From Fibrobacterales bacterium Fibro_02 (GTDB lineage: Bacteria; Fibrobacterota; Fibrobacteria; Fibrobacterales; Fibrobacteraceae), in NCBI GenBank assembly GCA_001603905.1, contig LVAE01000008.1, forward strand, positions 18,709 to 82,708: a stretch of DNA of 64,000 nucleotides, in the 5' to 3' direction. The notes beneath the pieces are model-generated. The model searched no databases. It was not told where the DNA came from and was given only the letters and a program-made list of their open reading frames with translations. This document shows, in pieces, positions 24,249 to 32,888 of the stretch (position 1 is its first letter; each line of letters starts with the position of its first letter). A program made the position numbers and the translations under genes.

Positions 24249-24869
24249 ATGGAAGCCAATGAAATGACTTTTGCAGAAACGGTCGTTTCTGTCCTCACCT
24301 CCAAGTTTGGTGGCACAAAGGACAATGCGGCCAAGTGGGACGCCTGCGTGGTGGTCCCGAAGGAATACCTGCACAATGCGGTTGAATTCCTGAAGAACGA
24401 TGCCTCGATGCAGATGGACATGCTCCTCGACCTCGCCGGTATCGACTACCTGACTTATCCGAACCATGAAGGACCTCGTTTTGCGGTCTCTTATGCATTC
24501 AAGAGCACCAAGAATCCGGGCCGCCGCGTCCGTCTTAAGGTGCTGGTCAGCGAAGCCGACCTGAACGTGCCGACAATTACTGATCTGTACGCAAGTGCCA
24601 ACTGGCTTGAACGCGAAGTCTATGACCAGTTTGGTCTCGTGTTCACGGGCCATCCGGACCTGCGCCGCATTTTGAACCATGTTGAATTTGTGGGCCATCC
24701 GCTCCGCAAGGATTACCCTGCCCAGAAGCGCCAGTGGCTCTCGACGACCGACTTCCTGGTTCCGGAACTCGAAAAGCGTCTGGAAGACAAGGGCTACAAG
24801 GTGATCCAGCGCTCCAAGGAAATCATGCCTGTCGAAGAAGAATATCTTGAAGGGAGTATCAGAGAATGA
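24249..24869 (+). CDS. nuoC: NADH-quinone oxidoreductase subunit C
   Basis: About 206 aa, the 30-kDa subunit of the peripheral arm. The signature ANWLEREVYDQFGLVFTGHPDLRRIL is clear. ATG 24249 fits GGAG at 24240 better than ATG 24246 of the track. Separate from nuoD, not fused. It overlaps nuoD by 4 bp. Confidence 0.92.
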   Translation: MEANEMTFAETVVSVLTSKFGGTKDNAAKWDACVVVPKEYLHNAVEFLKNDASMQMDMLLDLAGIDYLTYPNHEGPRFAVSYAFKSTKNPGRRVRLKVLVSEADLNVPTITDLYASANWLEREVYDQFGLVFTGHPDLRRILNHVEFVGHPLRKDYPAQKRQWLSTTDFLVPELEKRLEDKGYKVIQRSKEIMPVEEEYLEGSIRE

Positions 24870-26059
24870 TCGTACTTGACCCGAATGGCGAAAAGATGAA
24901 CCTGATGGCCCTGAACGTGGGCCCGACGCATCCGGCGACTCACCACTGCGTGCGCCTGCTGGCTGCCCTCGATGGCGAAACCATCGTGGCCGGTGTCCAT
25001 GAAATTGGCTTTATGCACCGCGGCTTTGAAAAGATGGTCGAACGCGGCACCTGGCAGCAGGTAATCCCGTACACCGACCGCTTGAACTACTGCTCTGCAA
25101 TGATGAACAACATTGCATTCTGCCGCGCAGTCGAAAACATGTACGGTATCGAAATCCCGGAACGCACCAAGGTGCTCCGCGTGATTGTGAATGAACTCTC
25201 CCGTATCAACGACCACTTTATTTGCGTCGCTGCAGCTTTCCAGGACTTGGGCGGTACGACTCCGTTCATGTACGCCTTTAACCCGCGTGAAGAAATCATG
25301 CTGATTTGGGAAAAGCTCACGGGCGCACGCCTTACGAACAGCTTTGCCCGTATCGGTGGCCTCTACCGCGACAGCTACGACGGCTTCGAAAACGACGTGC
25401 TCGCCGCTTGTAAGTCGGTGGAAAAGGCCCTCAAGGACCTGCACGCCTGCTTGGACCGTAACCGTATCTTCCTCGACCGTACCGTGGGTGTCGGCAAGAT
25501 TTCTGCCGAACGTGCCATCAGCTACGGCTGGACCGGTCCGTGTCTCCGTGCGACGGGTGTCGAAAGCGACCTCCGCAAGGACGAACCTTACTATGACTAC
25601 GAAACCTACGACTGGGAAGTCGTGGTCGGCACGCAGGGCGACGCCAACGACCGTCTGCAGGTGCGCCTTGCCGAAATCGAAGAATCTGTGAAGATTGTGC
25701 GCCAGGCCCTGAAGCGCCTCGCTCCGGGCCCGGTCGACATTGTCGACCCGCGCATCCGCGTGCCTGCGCACAAGCTTGCCTACCAGGACATGGAAGCCCT
25801 TATCGGCCGCTTCAAGAGCGTGTACGAAGGCATCCGCGTGCCCGAAGGCGAATACTACTGCGCAAGCGAATGCGCGAACGGCGAACTCGGCTTCACCATC
25901 GTCTCTGATGGTTCTGGCCACCCGTACCGCATCAAGGTGCGTTCACCTTCGTTTGCCCACGTTTCTGCGTTTAACGAACTCGTCGAAGGCCTGACCCTTG
26001 CCGACTCCATGGCAACGCTCCCTGGCCTCAACATGATTGCAGGAGAACTTGACCGATGA
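24866..26059 (+). CDS. nuoD: NADH-quinone oxidoreductase subunit D
   Basis: 397 aa, the 49-kDa subunit forming the quinone site with NuoB. Clear family motifs: NVGPTHPATHHCVRLL, EIGFMHRGFEKM and DGSGHPYRIKVRSPSF. ATGA overlaps exist at both ends. Confidence 0.95.
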   Translation: MIVLDPNGEKMNLMALNVGPTHPATHHCVRLLAALDGETIVAGVHEIGFMHRGFEKMVERGTWQQVIPYTDRLNYCSAMMNNIAFCRAVENMYGIEIPERTKVLRVIVNELSRINDHFICVAAAFQDLGGTTPFMYAFNPREEIMLIWEKLTGARLTNSFARIGGLYRDSYDGFENDVLAACKSVEKALKDLHACLDRNRIFLDRTVGVGKISAERAISYGWTGPCLRATGVESDLRKDEPYYDYETYDWEVVVGTQGDANDRLQVRLAEIEESVKIVRQALKRLAPGPVDIVDPRIRVPAHKLAYQDMEALIGRFKSVYEGIRVPEGEYYCASECANGELGFTIVSDGSGHPYRIKVRSPSFAHVSAFNELVEGLTLADSMATLPGLNMIAGELDR

Positions 26060-27117
26060 AACAACACATTCAAGGTGCAGTTCAGTTTGTATCGAATAAC
26101 CATTTGAAGTTCGACGGTCCGAGCGAAGCGATTCCCGCTCTTCCGGATCCGGGTCAGACTTTTGGCTACGTGAACAAGGCTGTTCCGCAGCCCGCTCCGA
26201 AGGAAGTGCTCGCAAAGCTTGACACTCCTGAAATCAAGGAACGTTGCGCCGACTTGCTCAGCCGTTATCCGGTGGGCCAGGGCGCTCTCCTCGAAGTCCT
26301 TTGGCTGGTGCAGGGCGTGTTCGGCTGGGTTCCGACCGAAGGCATCCGCTGGGCTGCAAACGTCTGCGGTTGCGCTCCTGCTCATGCTCTCGGCGTCGCT
26401 ACTTTCTATACCATGTATAATCACGCTCCCAAGGGCAAGTTCCTGTTGCAGTTCTGCCGCAACATCAGCTGCGCCATCAAGGGTGCCCAGCCGCTCATCA
26501 AGTATGTCGAAAACAAGCTCGGCGTCAAGAGCGGCGAGACGACTCCCGACGGCATGTTTACCGTGCTCCAGGTGGAATGCCTCGGTAGCTGCGGCAATGG
26601 TCCGATGATGCTGGTGAACGATGACTTTGCGACCGACGTGGTCGATGGTCAGCTCAAGATGAAGCGCGGTACGACTCTTACCGAAGCAAGCATCGACCGC
26701 ATTATTGACTGGTGCAAGGCTCACGCGAACAATGTTCCGAAGCACGATGTGCTCGGCGGTGTAGTGAAGGGCCACGGTGGCCACCCCGGTGCTCCGGGCG
26801 CTACGGCAAAGCCGCAGGTCGCTGACTATGCTCCGCCTTCTCCGGTTCTGAACGTGAAGGCTGAAGCCGACGAAAACGGCGCCACCCTCACTTGGAAGGG
26901 CGCTCCCGAATTCACGAAGATTGTCGTCGAGAAGAAGGATGGTTCTTCCTGGGTCGCTGTCGGTGAACCCGGCGTGAAGGACAAGGCTTTTGTGGACGCA
27001 GCCGGTAAGGTCGGCGACGTGTACCGCATGATTGCCACTTCGGGCGAACGCACTGCAAAACCTTCCAAGGAAGCGGTTACCACCCAGAAGCCCGCTCCGG
27101 TAGAGGAGGCTAAGTAA
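26056..27117 (+). CDS. nuoE: NADH-quinone oxidoreductase subunit E with C-terminal FN3-like domain
   Basis: 353 aa, about twice the usual 160-170. Residues about 55-225 are the thioredoxin-like 24-kDa subunit with 2Fe-2S ligands in FCRNISC (C134, C139) and ECLGSCG (C175, C179). There is an N-terminal extension of about 50 residues. After a Gly/Pro linker, residues about 260-335 resemble a fibronectin type III domain (PSPVLNVKAEADENGATLTW, VYRMIATSGERT), followed by a Pro/Lys/Glu tail. NuoE with NuoF forms the NADH-oxidising tip in the cytoplasm, where FN3 domains are unusual. Confidence 0.92.
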   Translation: MKQHIQGAVQFVSNNHLKFDGPSEAIPALPDPGQTFGYVNKAVPQPAPKEVLAKLDTPEIKERCADLLSRYPVGQGALLEVLWLVQGVFGWVPTEGIRWAANVCGCAPAHALGVATFYTMYNHAPKGKFLLQFCRNISCAIKGAQPLIKYVENKLGVKSGETTPDGMFTVLQVECLGSCGNGPMMLVNDDFATDVVDGQLKMKRGTTLTEASIDRIIDWCKAHANNVPKHDVLGGVVKGHGGHPGAPGATAKPQVADYAPPSPVLNVKAEADENGATLTWKGAPEFTKIVVEKKDGSSWVAVGEPGVKDKAFVDAAGKVGDVYRMIATSGERTAKPSKEAVTTQKPAPVEEAK

Positions 27118-27119
27118 TT

Positions 27120-28427
27120 ATGGCTGAAGTAGTAAAAGTTTGTACAGGAAATTTTGGCAAGGGCGCCCAGGACATTGAAGTCTACAAGAAACTGGGCGGC
27201 TACGCAAACATTTCGGATCGCTTGTTCAACATGAGCCAATTCGAAGTGATTGACTACGTACAACGTTCCGGCCTCCGTGGCCGTGGCGGTGCAGGCTTCC
27301 CGACCGGTATGAAGTGGAGCTTTGTTCCGCGTAATTCCGGCAAGCCCGTGTACATCGTGGTGAACGCTGACGAAGGCGAAGGTGGTACGTTCAAGGATCA
27401 CTTCCTGATGATGGAAGATCCGCACCGCTTGATCGAAGGTTTGATTATTGCAGCCTGGGCTCTCGGTAGCCGTGCCGCATACATCTACTGCCGTGGCGAA
27501 TTCCTGCCTTGCATCGAAAGCCTCAACAAGGCCTTAAACCAGGCATATGCCGCCGGTTACCTCGGCGAAAACATTTGCGGGACCAAGTTCAGTTTCGATA
27601 TCTTTGTTCACCGTGGCGCTGGCGCCTACATTTGCGGTGAAGAAACTGCTCTTATCAACTCGCTCGAAGGCCAGAAGGGTCAGCCCCGCTTGAAGCCGCC
27701 TTTCCCGGCGGTGAGCGGTGCATGGAAGTCTCCGACTTGCGTGAACAACGTCGAGACCATTATGTCTCTCCCGTGGATTTTCCAGCATGACCCGAGCGAA
27801 TACGCCAAGATGGGTACGCCCCGTGCAGGCGGTACCAAGGTGTTCTGCATCTCGGGTGACGTCAAGAATCCGGGTGTGTACGAAGCTCCGCTCGGCACTC
27901 CGATGATGACGATGATTAACGATTATGCCGGCGGTGTCGTGGGCGGAAACCTGAAGGCTGTGCTTCCGGGTGGTTCTTCTTGCGCTCCGCTGAACGCGGG
28001 CGAATGTGCCGTGGCCACCATGGACTACGAATGCCTCGCCTCGATGAAGACGATGTTCGGTTCGGGCGCCATGATCGTGATTAACGATACGCACAACATG
28101 GCTGAACTCCTGAACGTGCTCGGCAACTTCTACAGCCACGAATCCTGCGGCCAGTGCACTCCGTGCCGCGAAGGTACGGGCCTCCTGCACCGCATTCTGA
28201 ACCAGATTGTGGAAGGCAAGGGTCACGATGGCGATGTGGAACTGATGCAGAGCCTCTCCGGTGGTTTTGGCGGCGTGACGATTTGCCCGCTGTCTATTTC
28301 GCTCGGCGGCCCGGTGTCTAGCTACACTGCGAAGTTCCGCGCCGACTTCGATGAATTAATCGCAAAGAACCCCGACCACGCCAAGCCGCGTGTTCAGGAA
28401 AACTATCGTCCTGGAATTTTCTGGTAA
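27120..28427 (+). CDS. nuoF: NADH-quinone oxidoreductase subunit F
   Basis: 435 aa, the NADH- and FMN-binding 51-kDa subunit. The glycine-rich motif GLRGRGGAGFPTGMKW, the FMN segment VNADEGEGGTFKDHFLM, and the N3 cluster motif ESCGQCTPCREGTG are all intact. It starts two bases after the nuoE stop. Confidence 0.95.
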   Translation: MAEVVKVCTGNFGKGAQDIEVYKKLGGYANISDRLFNMSQFEVIDYVQRSGLRGRGGAGFPTGMKWSFVPRNSGKPVYIVVNADEGEGGTFKDHFLMMEDPHRLIEGLIIAAWALGSRAAYIYCRGEFLPCIESLNKALNQAYAAGYLGENICGTKFSFDIFVHRGAGAYICGEETALINSLEGQKGQPRLKPPFPAVSGAWKSPTCVNNVETIMSLPWIFQHDPSEYAKMGTPRAGGTKVFCISGDVKNPGVYEAPLGTPMMTMINDYAGGVVGGNLKAVLPGGSSCAPLNAGECAVATMDYECLASMKTMFGSGAMIVINDTHNMAELLNVLGNFYSHESCGQCTPCREGTGLLHRILNQIVEGKGHDGDVELMQSLSGGFGGVTICPLSISLGGPVSSYTAKFRADFDELIAKNPDHAKPRVQENYRPGIFW

Positions 28428-28431
28428 TAAT

Positions 28432-30075
28432 ATGAGTAACTTCTACAACATGCCGAAACTCCCGACCGAGAACAGCCCGAAGGTGGAAATCTTCGTGGAC
28501 GACAAGGCCGTGATGGTTCCTGGCGATACGAACCTGCTCGAAGCTTTGAAGGCTGTCGGGATTGAAACACCTCACGTCTGTTACCACCCGTATTTGCCGG
28601 TGTCCGGTAACTGCCGCCAGTGCCTGGTGGAACAGGAAGGCCCGCGCGGCCGCATGCTTGTGATTGCATGCTACACGCCGGTCGCTCCGGGTATGAAGAT
28701 TTATACGCCGGCATCCAGTGCCCGTGTGAAGAATGCCCGCAAGGCAACGCAAGAATTCATGTTGGTGAACCACCCCCTCGATTGCCCGATTTGCGACAAG
28801 GCCGGTGAATGCACCCTGCAAGAAAACTATATGGAAGCGGGCCAGAACGAATCTCGTATGCGCCCCGAATACGGCAAGAACTACCATGGTAATCCTGCGC
28901 ACCAGTTCATTGATGCGAAGGGCCAGCTCCGTGGTGGTAAGCATGTGGACCTCGGTCCCCGTGTTTTGCTCGACGAAGAACGCTGCGTGCAGTGCGACCG
29001 TTGCGTGCGATTTATGCGTACGATTGCCGGTTCCGAACAGTTGCAGCTCGCTGGCCGCGCCGACCATACCTACATTACTACGTTCCCGGGTGAAAAGCTC
29101 GATCACGAATATGACCTTTGCGTGACTGACGTTTGCCCCGTGGGCGCCATGACCGCGAAGTACTTCCGCTTCCAGAAGCGTGTATGGCTCCTGTCCCACA
29201 CGCCGACGGTTTCGATGGACGACTCTCTCGGTGCAAACATTTGGCTGGATCACGCTGATGGTCACATCTACCGTGTGATGCCGCGTTGCAACCCGGAAGT
29301 GAACCGCAGCTGGCTCTCTAACACGAGCCGCCTCGCGTTCCAGAACTTTGACAAGAACCGCTTGCCGGCGATGGGCTTCCATGTGATTCAGGAAGCGATT
29401 GCAGAAGCCAAGAAGAACGGGGGCAAGGTCGCCCTCGTTGCTGGTGGCTCCTGCACGATCGAAGATCTCGCCGCACTCCGCATGCTCAAGGAATCCTTGG
29501 GCGACTCCGCCGAACTTTTCGGCGGGACCTTCAAGAAGGTCGGTGCCCCCGATGGCATTGCCATGAGTGGCGACCCGCTTGCAAACCGCGCCGCTTTCAA
29601 GTTGCTCGGTATTCCTGACGACAACCTCGACAATCTCGTCGATCGTTGCAGAAACGATGTCACGAAGGGTGCTCCCGAATTCAAGGTGCTGGTGACGGTG
29701 AACAACGATATCTTCGGCGAAGGTGGTGCCGCTGTGGCTACCCTCGAAAAGATTCCGACCCGTATCGCGCTCACTCCGTTCAACGATGCCACCGCCCAAA
29801 AGGCGTCGCTCGCTTTCGGCATTCGCCACTGGAGCGAAGTCCAGGGTACCATGGTGAACAGCTTGAATATTCTTCAGAAGCTGAATGCCTGCCCGGTTTG
29901 TCCCGACGAAAAGATCCGTGCCGCTTACGACGTTCTTTCGGAACTCGCCGGAAACAAGTTCGAAAGCGCATTCGATGCCTTCAAGAAGGCGGGCGAATAT
30001 GCTGGCGTGCTTGCAGGACTTTCTTACGATACCATCAAGAGTACAGGCAAGTTGCTCGAAGGAGGTAACGCCTAA
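28432..30075 (+). CDS. nuoG: NADH-quinone oxidoreductase subunit G, short form
   Basis: ATG 28432 gives MSNFYNMPKL; the track's 28390 start overlaps nuoF by 38 bp. Cluster motifs run in order: a 2Fe-2S site (HVCYHP, GNCRQC), the His/Cys 4Fe-4S site (HPLDCPICDKAGEC) and another 4Fe-4S site (CVQCDRCVRFMR with CPVGAM). At 547 aa it is far shorter than the 700-900 aa common for NuoG, because the molybdopterin-oxidoreductase-like C-terminal half is truncated. No good ribosome site is seen before the ATG, only 4 nt from the nuoF stop, so it is probably translated by coupling. Confidence 0.92.
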   Translation: MSNFYNMPKLPTENSPKVEIFVDDKAVMVPGDTNLLEALKAVGIETPHVCYHPYLPVSGNCRQCLVEQEGPRGRMLVIACYTPVAPGMKIYTPASSARVKNARKATQEFMLVNHPLDCPICDKAGECTLQENYMEAGQNESRMRPEYGKNYHGNPAHQFIDAKGQLRGGKHVDLGPRVLLDEERCVQCDRCVRFMRTIAGSEQLQLAGRADHTYITTFPGEKLDHEYDLCVTDVCPVGAMTAKYFRFQKRVWLLSHTPTVSMDDSLGANIWLDHADGHIYRVMPRCNPEVNRSWLSNTSRLAFQNFDKNRLPAMGFHVIQEAIAEAKKNGGKVALVAGGSCTIEDLAALRMLKESLGDSAELFGGTFKKVGAPDGIAMSGDPLANRAAFKLLGIPDDNLDNLVDRCRNDVTKGAPEFKVLVTVNNDIFGEGGAAVATLEKIPTRIALTPFNDATAQKASLAFGIRHWSEVQGTMVNSLNILQKLNACPVCPDEKIRAAYDVLSELAGNKFESAFDAFKKAGEYAGVLAGLSYDTIKSTGKLLEGGNA

Positions 30076-31430
30076 TGGATATCATCGAATCCAAAACCTG
30101 GGTGGAATGGCTCATCACGATTGCGAAGTTCGGCTTCTGCTTCGTGCCGGTGCTCTACATCCTGTTGTTGATTCCTATGGAACGCCGTGGTGCAGGTTTC
30201 ATGCAGGACCGTCAGGGTCCGAACCGCTCCTACATCAAGGTTCCGTATTTCGGTAAGGTCCGCTTGTTCGGCTATGTGCAGAACATGTGCGACGGTACCA
30301 AGTTGTTTTTCAAGGAAATGTTTGCTCCGAAGGGCGCAAAGAAGTTCCTTTACTACGTGGCGCCGGCAATCCCGTTTGCCATCGTGTTCCTTTCTCCGTG
30401 CGTGATTCCCTGGTTTGGCCCGATGGTCTTTGAATGGGGCGGCAAGGTGGTGCGCATCGCGGGCCCGATCGTGGATTCCGAAGTGGGTATCTTGCTCCTG
30501 TTCGGTTTCAGTTCGCTTTCCGCCTATGGTGCCGTTCTCGCTGGCTTGAGCTCCCGTTCCAAGTACAGCTACCTCGGTTCTCTGCGTACGACCGCAATGA
30601 CAATTAGCTACGAAGTCTGCCAGGGTCTTTCGATGATGGGCCTCCTGGTGCTCGCCGGTTCTTTCAGCCTCACCGATATCGTGAGCTGGCAGGAACACCA
30701 CGTGTGGGGCATTGTCGCCCAACCGGTGGCTTTCTTCTGCTTCTTGATTGCGACGATTGCCGAAACGGGCCGTGCTCCGTTCGACGTTGCCGAAGGTGAA
30801 CCCGAACTTGTTGCCGGTTACCATACAGAATATGGTGCCATGCAGTTCGGCCTGTTCTACATGGGTGAATACTCTCACATTTGCATCAGCAGCCTTCTGG
30901 TGGCAACCCTCTTCTTGGGCGGTTACTCGGTCCCGTTCGTGACGACCGAAACCATCCAGGCTCACATGGGTGGCTCGCTCGCTATCCTCTGCTGGGTGCT
31001 CGCTTTCTTCGCTCTCGCGTTCCTCCACATGATCTACCGCTACTCCCGCAAGCTCCGTGCTTCGGCACAGTCCAACAAGATGGAAATCTTGCAGGAATAC
31101 AAGCTTTACAAGGGGATCGGTTGGATTGCCGCTTTCGTGCTGGTCTGCGCCGGTATCGCTTCCTGGATGCTTTACAACCCGCAGGTTACCGTGGTTAATG
31201 GAGTCGCTGTGAACACCCTGGGCGCTGCCCTCGGTACGGCTCTCATCCACCTGCTCGTGCTCCTGGTGAAGAGCGTGTTCTTCTGCTGGGTGTGGATCTG
31301 GGTCCGCTGGACGCTCCCGCGCTTCCGCTATGACCACGTGATGCATCTTGGCTGGAAGATCATCTTGAACATCGCTATCTTGAACCTCGTTGTGACCGCC
31401 GTGGTCGCGAAGCTGATGGGAGGTAACTAA
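30075..31430 (+). CDS. nuoH: NADH-quinone oxidoreductase subunit H
   Basis: 451 aa membrane subunit lining the quinone channel. Conserved MERRGAGFMQDRQGPNR, AETGRAPFDVAEGEPELVAG and YHTEYGAMQFGLF. Longer than the usual 320-340 aa: an extra hydrophobic stretch around residues 350-410 (WIAAFVLVCAGIASWML) adds membrane segments. GGAGG precedes the start, which overlaps the nuoG stop by one base. Confidence 0.93.
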   Translation: MDIIESKTWVEWLITIAKFGFCFVPVLYILLLIPMERRGAGFMQDRQGPNRSYIKVPYFGKVRLFGYVQNMCDGTKLFFKEMFAPKGAKKFLYYVAPAIPFAIVFLSPCVIPWFGPMVFEWGGKVVRIAGPIVDSEVGILLLFGFSSLSAYGAVLAGLSSRSKYSYLGSLRTTAMTISYEVCQGLSMMGLLVLAGSFSLTDIVSWQEHHVWGIVAQPVAFFCFLIATIAETGRAPFDVAEGEPELVAGYHTEYGAMQFGLFYMGEYSHICISSLLVATLFLGGYSVPFVTTETIQAHMGGSLAILCWVLAFFALAFLHMIYRYSRKLRASAQSNKMEILQEYKLYKGIGWIAAFVLVCAGIASWMLYNPQVTVVNGVAVNTLGAALGTALIHLLVLLVKSVFFCWVWIWVRWTLPRFRYDHVMHLGWKIILNIAILNLVVTAVVAKLMGGN

Positions 31431-32002
31431 TGGCTCGCGTTATTAGACAGAGGCCCATGAACTGGGTGGAACGCCTCTACATTTTCGAGGCGATTCGCGG
31501 CTTGTGGACGACGCTCAAGCACGCCGCCCGCGGTCTTTTCCGCTACGAAGAGCTGCCGACGATTTCTTATCCGGAAGGTCAGCCCGAAGTCCGTAGCACT
31601 TACCGTGCAAAGCATCGCTTGATGCTGCGCCCCGACGGAACGCCCCGTTGCGTGGCCTGCGGCATGTGCGCTGCGGCTTGCCCTGCACACTGCATTTATA
31701 TCGAAGCTACCGCAAGTGACGATCCGCGTATCGAAAAGAAGGTGAAGCGCTTCGATATCGACCACCTGACCTGCGTGTTCTGCGGTCTCTGCGTTGAAGC
31801 CTGCCCGGTCGATGCGCTCCGCATGGATACCAAGGAAATCATTTTTGAACACCGCACCCGCGACGAATTCGTGGCGAACCTGAAGACTCTCACTAGCTGG
31901 GATCCGAAGGATTACCCCGATGACGCGCAGAGCCAGAAGGCTCCGGGCGGAAAACTGAATGCCGAGGCCCGCAAGGTCTGGGGAATGGAGGTTAAGAACT
32001 AA
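31430..32002 (+). CDS. nuoI: NADH-quinone oxidoreductase subunit I
   Basis: 190 aa with two 4Fe-4S motifs (CVACGMCAAACPAHC and CVFCGLCVEACPVDA) for clusters N6a and N6b, linking NuoG to NuoB. One-base overlaps with nuoH and nuoJ. Confidence 0.95.
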   Translation: MARVIRQRPMNWVERLYIFEAIRGLWTTLKHAARGLFRYEELPTISYPEGQPEVRSTYRAKHRLMLRPDGTPRCVACGMCAAACPAHCIYIEATASDDPRIEKKVKRFDIDHLTCVFCGLCVEACPVDALRMDTKEIIFEHRTRDEFVANLKTLTSWDPKDYPDDAQSQKAPGGKLNAEARKVWGMEVKN

Positions 32003-32571
32003 TGCTCGCCCTGATTTACTTTATCATTCTCGCCGTGATTGCCGTTGGGGCCGCCTGCTGCGTGTTCCTCTCGAAGCATCCGCTTTACGGTGGTCTTTCC
32101 CTGGTTCTCACCATGCTTTCGCTCGCCGGTATCTACGGCCTGCTGGGTAGCCCCTTTATCGGTGTTGTCCAGATTATGGTCTACGCGGGTGCTATCATGA
32201 TGCTCCTCGTGTTCGTGATTTCGGTCTTGAACGCGGCCAAGGACAACAGGACTCCCATGTTCGACGGCACTTCGATCTTTGTGCTCATCGGCGTGCTCGG
32301 TCTGGCTGGCCTTATTGGTTTTGCCCTCGTGCTCACTCCGCTCGGCTTCGATGCTACTACGCTCCGTGGCTCTGTCGAGATGACCTCCAGTAACCTGTTC
32401 GATACCGCCCAGACGGGTCCCGGCTACTTCGTGCTTTTCGAGGTGCTTGGCCTGTTGCTGCTCTCTTCGATGGGTGCGGCCGTTCTCATGGCTAAAAAGC
32501 GCCTGGGTTCTGACGCCTCTGTCGAGGCTGCTTCTGAAGAAGCTATCGCCGAAGAAAAGGAGGAAAAATAA
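32002..32571 (+). CDS. nuoJ: NADH-quinone oxidoreductase subunit J
   Basis: 189 aa, five predicted membrane segments, with the conserved [22 protein letters not shown]. The C-terminus ends in an acidic stretch ([11 protein letters not shown]). GGAGG-type site before the start. Confidence 0.92.
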   Translation: MLALIYFIILAVIAVGAACCVFLSKHPLYGGLSLVLTMLSLAGIYGLLGSPFIGVVQIMVYAGAIMMLLVFVISVLNAAKDNRTPMFDGTSIFVLIGVLGLAGLIGFALVLTPLGFDATTLRGSVEMTSSNLFDTAQTGPGYFVLFEVLGLLLLSSMGAAVLMAKKRLGSDASVEAASEEAIAEEKEEK

Positions 32572-32885
32572 TGGAACTTCAACCGATTTTCATCCAGATG
32601 CTTGCCCTGTTGCTCTTTGCCATTGGCCTTGCGACGGCTCTTGCTCGCCGTAACGTGTTCTTTGTGCTGATGGGCATTGAACTTGCGCTGAACGCCGTGA
32701 ACCTCTCCTTTGTGGGTTTCGCGAAGACTCTCCCTGCGGCCGAAAGTGTCGCGGGCCAGATCGTTCCGCTGTTCTCGATTGCCGTGGCCGCTGCCGAAGC
32801 GTGCGTGGGCCTTGCACTCGTGATCCTCATTTTCCGCAACCGTGAAAGTGTCGATTCCGATAACTATTCCAATATGAAGGGGTAA
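32571..32885 (+). CDS. nuoK: NADH-quinone oxidoreductase subunit K
   Basis: 104 aa, three membrane segments. The conserved helix [18 protein letters not shown] carries the essential Glu, and the second Glu is in [14 protein letters not shown]. Confidence 0.93.
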   Translation: MELQPIFIQMLALLLFAIGLATALARRNVFFVLMGIELALNAVNLSFVGFAKTLPAAESVAGQIVPLFSIAVAAAEACVGLALVILIFRNRESVDSDNYSNMKG

Positions 32886-32888
32886 GCA

